Below are positions 4,338 to 6,077 of a stretch of 6,077 bases of DNA, piece after piece. The first letter of the stretch is position 1. Each line of letters starts with the position of its first letter. The notes under the pieces are model-generated. The model was not told the DNA's origin, did no database searches, and saw only the letters and a program-made list of their open reading frames with translations. The position numbers and the translations under genes are program-made. Location: the NCBI GenBank assembly GCA_003647525.1, contig QMMZ01000140.1, positions 1-6,077 of the forward strand, read 5' to 3'. The DNA is from Deltaproteobacteria bacterium (GTDB lineage Bacteria > Desulfobacterota > Desulfobacteria > Desulfobacterales > ETH-SRB1).

Positions 4338-6077
4338 ATGAAAAACAATACCTTGGAAAAAACGTTTTCTATTCGCCTTACGGTGATCAGCACTTTTTTT
4401 ATTGTGTCTGCACTCACTGCCAGCCTGGGGCTGGGTTCGCAATATTATTTCAGTAAGGATATAGCAAAACAAGCTGCACAAAAGGCGTTTCAAAAAAGTT
4501 CAGAGGTAGTGGAACAACGTCTTTCCGGACTTGATAAACAAAATGCCCGGCTCGTGGAATTACTGGGGATGCTCAAAACCCTGGAGCGCCCCCCCATGCC
4601 TGATGAAACACACCTGGAACTTACTCTGCTTGCAAATGTGATGACGAATAATGAAAATTTATACGCACTTTACGCAGGCTATGAAAATGGAGACTTTTTT
4701 GAATTTATTAATCTTGACAGTGGCGAGCATGTTCGCGAAAGGCTTGGCGCAGGTGCCCAAGATAAGTGGGCGGTCATCATTATCACAGGGGAAAATGGTA
4801 ACCGAACAAAATATTTAGAATTTTTTGATGCAAACTTGAAAAAAAATAAAATTGTCACCATACCAACCGATTACGACCCACGAGAACGTCCGTGGTATAA
4901 GACTGCGCTAAAGAGCGGAAAAGTAGTACGTACAAAACAATACATTGTTGCCTTTCTGCAGCAACCTGGAATCACTTACGCCAAAGCTGAAGGAGCCGGT
5001 AAAAGAGTATTTGCCGTAGACATTTCGATGGAAGGGGTCAAGCGCTTTTTACAACGGCAAAGCATGGTACCGGGCAGCGAAGTATATTTATTCAAAACGG
5101 ATGGACGTGTAACAGGCTACGTAAAAGAAGGAGAACAAGAAAAGGACACAAAAGTGAAAAGAATAAAGAATCAGATCATTTTGGACTTTGCCAAAAAGAT
5201 GGACAAAAACAGCATGAGTATGGTTCTGGATTTGGAGGATAAAAAAAATTTGGTTTACATCGTAAAATTTATATCCCCATACGGTACGCCGACATTCATG
5301 GGGTTTGTCGTATCCATTGAGTCCATCTTAAAGCCATATATGAAAAAAATCCGTTATGCTCTGCTTCTTACAGTTCTCTTGTTGCTGTCGCTCTCACCTC
5401 TGGTTTGGTACTTTGCCACTTTGATCGTGAGTCCTATTAAGGCCTTGGCCTTGGAAAGTGACAAAATAAAAAACAGAAAATACGATGACGTAACTGAAGT
5501 GAAAAGCAATATCACAGAAATCATGAACCTATCCCGATCCATAGTTTCCATGGCAAAAGCCATCAAAGCCTACGAAGAAGCACAGCGAGAAATGATGGAT
5601 TCTTTCATCAAGCTTATAGCCCAGGCCATTGACCAAAAATCTCCCTACACCGGAGGCCATTGTGCACGTGTACCCGTAGTGACAGAAATGCTGGCCCACG
5701 CTGCCAATGATGCCAAAGAGGGCTCACTGGCGGATTTTGCCTTGACAACGGATGATGAATGGCGAGAATTCCACGTAGCGGCATGGCTGCACGATTGTGG
5801 CAAAGTGACCACGCCAGAATACATTGTAGATAAAGGCAGTAAACTGGAAACAATATACAACCGCATTCACGAAGTGCGAATGCGCTTTGAAGTGCTTCTG
5901 CGTGATGCGGAAATAGAATTTTGGCAAGCCATTGCCAAGGGAGATGTAAATGAAGAAGACCTCAGGAAAATACTTGAAGAAAAGCATCAACAGCTAAAGG
6001 ATGACTTTACCTTTGTGGCGAAATGCAACGTGGGCAGTGAGATTATGGCACCTGAGCGAGTGGAACGCCTTGAATCC
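4338..6077 (+). CDS. Membrane Cache-domain HD-GYP phosphohydrolase, 3' end outside window
   Basis: The frame is open for 580 codons from the ATG at 4338 to the window edge. Order of parts: N-terminal membrane helix (about residues 14-34); extracytoplasmic dCache-type sensor (about 37-330) with the signature D-P-R-E-R-P-W-Y at 180-187; second helix (about 341-364); a short HAMP-like linker (365-415); then the HD domain with G-G-H-C (His441), L-H-D-C-G-K (His485-Asp486) and I-H-E-V-R-M-R-F-E (His511). HD-GYP enzymes hydrolyse cyclic-di-GMP, so the protein probably senses a small ligand outside the membrane and lowers c-di-GMP inside. The G-Y-P motif is not yet reached. After His511 comes a charged helical insertion (about 520-580) absent from the shortest HD-GYP proteins. 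From memory this H-D-C-G-K-V-T-T-P-E variant is a known subfamily of Cache-HD-GYP proteins. Codon use is more GC-rich than the DUF262 gene. The gene looks native and intact as far as seen. Confidence 0.88.
   Translation, partial: MKNNTLEKTFSIRLTVISTFFIVSALTASLGLGSQYYFSKDIAKQAAQKAFQKSSEVVEQRLSGLDKQNARLVELLGMLKTLERPPMPDETHLELTLLANVMTNNENLYALYAGYENGDFFEFINLDSGEHVRERLGAGAQDKWAVIIITGENGNRTKYLEFFDANLKKNKIVTIPTDYDPRERPWYKTALKSGKVVRTKQYIVAFLQQPGITYAKAEGAGKRVFAVDISMEGVKRFLQRQSMVPGSEVYLFKTDGRVTGYVKEGEQEKDTKVKRIKNQIILDFAKKMDKNSMSMVLDLEDKKNLVYIVKFISPYGTPTFMGFVVSIESILKPYMKKIRYALLLTVLLLLSLSPLVWYFATLIVSPIKALALESDKIKNRKYDDVTEVKSNITEIMNLSRSIVSMAKAIKAYEEAQREMMDSFIKLIAQAIDQKSPYTGGHCARVPVVTEMLAHAANDAKEGSLADFALTTDDEWREFHVAAWLHDCGKVTTPEYIVDKGSKLETIYNRIHEVRMRFEVLLRDAEIEFWQAIAKGDVNEEDLRKILEEKHQQLKDDFTFVAKCNVGSEIMAPERVERLES

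Noticed and set aside
5614..5990. - strand frames opposite the HD-GYP domain
   Set aside because: Antisense shadows of a well-supported coding region with catalytic motifs on +.
1..6077. CRISPR array, tRNA or rRNA genes
   Set aside because: No regularly spaced direct repeats and no cloverleaf or rRNA-like sequence were seen on either strand.

Overview
The window is an AT-rich, mobile-element-loaded stretch of a bacterial chromosome. A cautious guess is a Desulfobacterota-like (sulfate-reducer type) Gram-negative. The guess rests on a membrane-anchored Cache/HD-GYP signalling protein of a kind common there, on a remembered multi-copy uncharacterised family of about 520 residues seen in such genomes, and on a GGGGTTTGGGGC-type palindrome. 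No rRNA, tRNA or marker gene is present to confirm it.

Layout from left to right: (1) Positions 2-565 hold the interior of a DUF262 (GmrS/D-like defence) gene. It is cut off by the window edge on the left and loses its family resemblance at about 526, where foreign sequence begins. (2) Positions 527 to about 2500-2700 look like an inserted unit. It has a perfect GC hairpin at the junction and a leader whose inverted repeat can mask the ribosome site. It carries a 521-aa uncharacterised protein on +, then a long non-coding tail with two separate structured modules: 2331-2501, bounded by a 13/14 inverted repeat, and about 2582-2705, with a plausible promoter and an intrinsic terminator. (3) Positions 2733-2751 are a REP/terminator-like palindrome. 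(4) Positions 2877-3986 on the - strand encode a complete IS110-family transposase (DEDD plus Transposase_20), with promoter, operator-like dyad and leader inverted repeat at 3987-4067. (5) Positions 4068-4337 are intergenic. (6) From 4338 to the right edge, a + strand gene encodes a Cache-domain HD-GYP protein, a probable cyclic-di-GMP phosphodiesterase, cut by the window end.

The genes do not form one pathway. The picture is a defence gene broken by one mobile unit, a second mobile unit next to it, and then an ordinary signalling gene. The main candidate for something undescribed is the 521-aa protein with its hairpin end and the same-strand structured RNA(s) behind it. The layout resembles RNA-associated insertion sequences, but that link is inference. 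A second point is that this unit and the IS110 element share the same leader design, in which an inverted copy of the Shine-Dalgarno/start region could silence translation of read-through transcripts.
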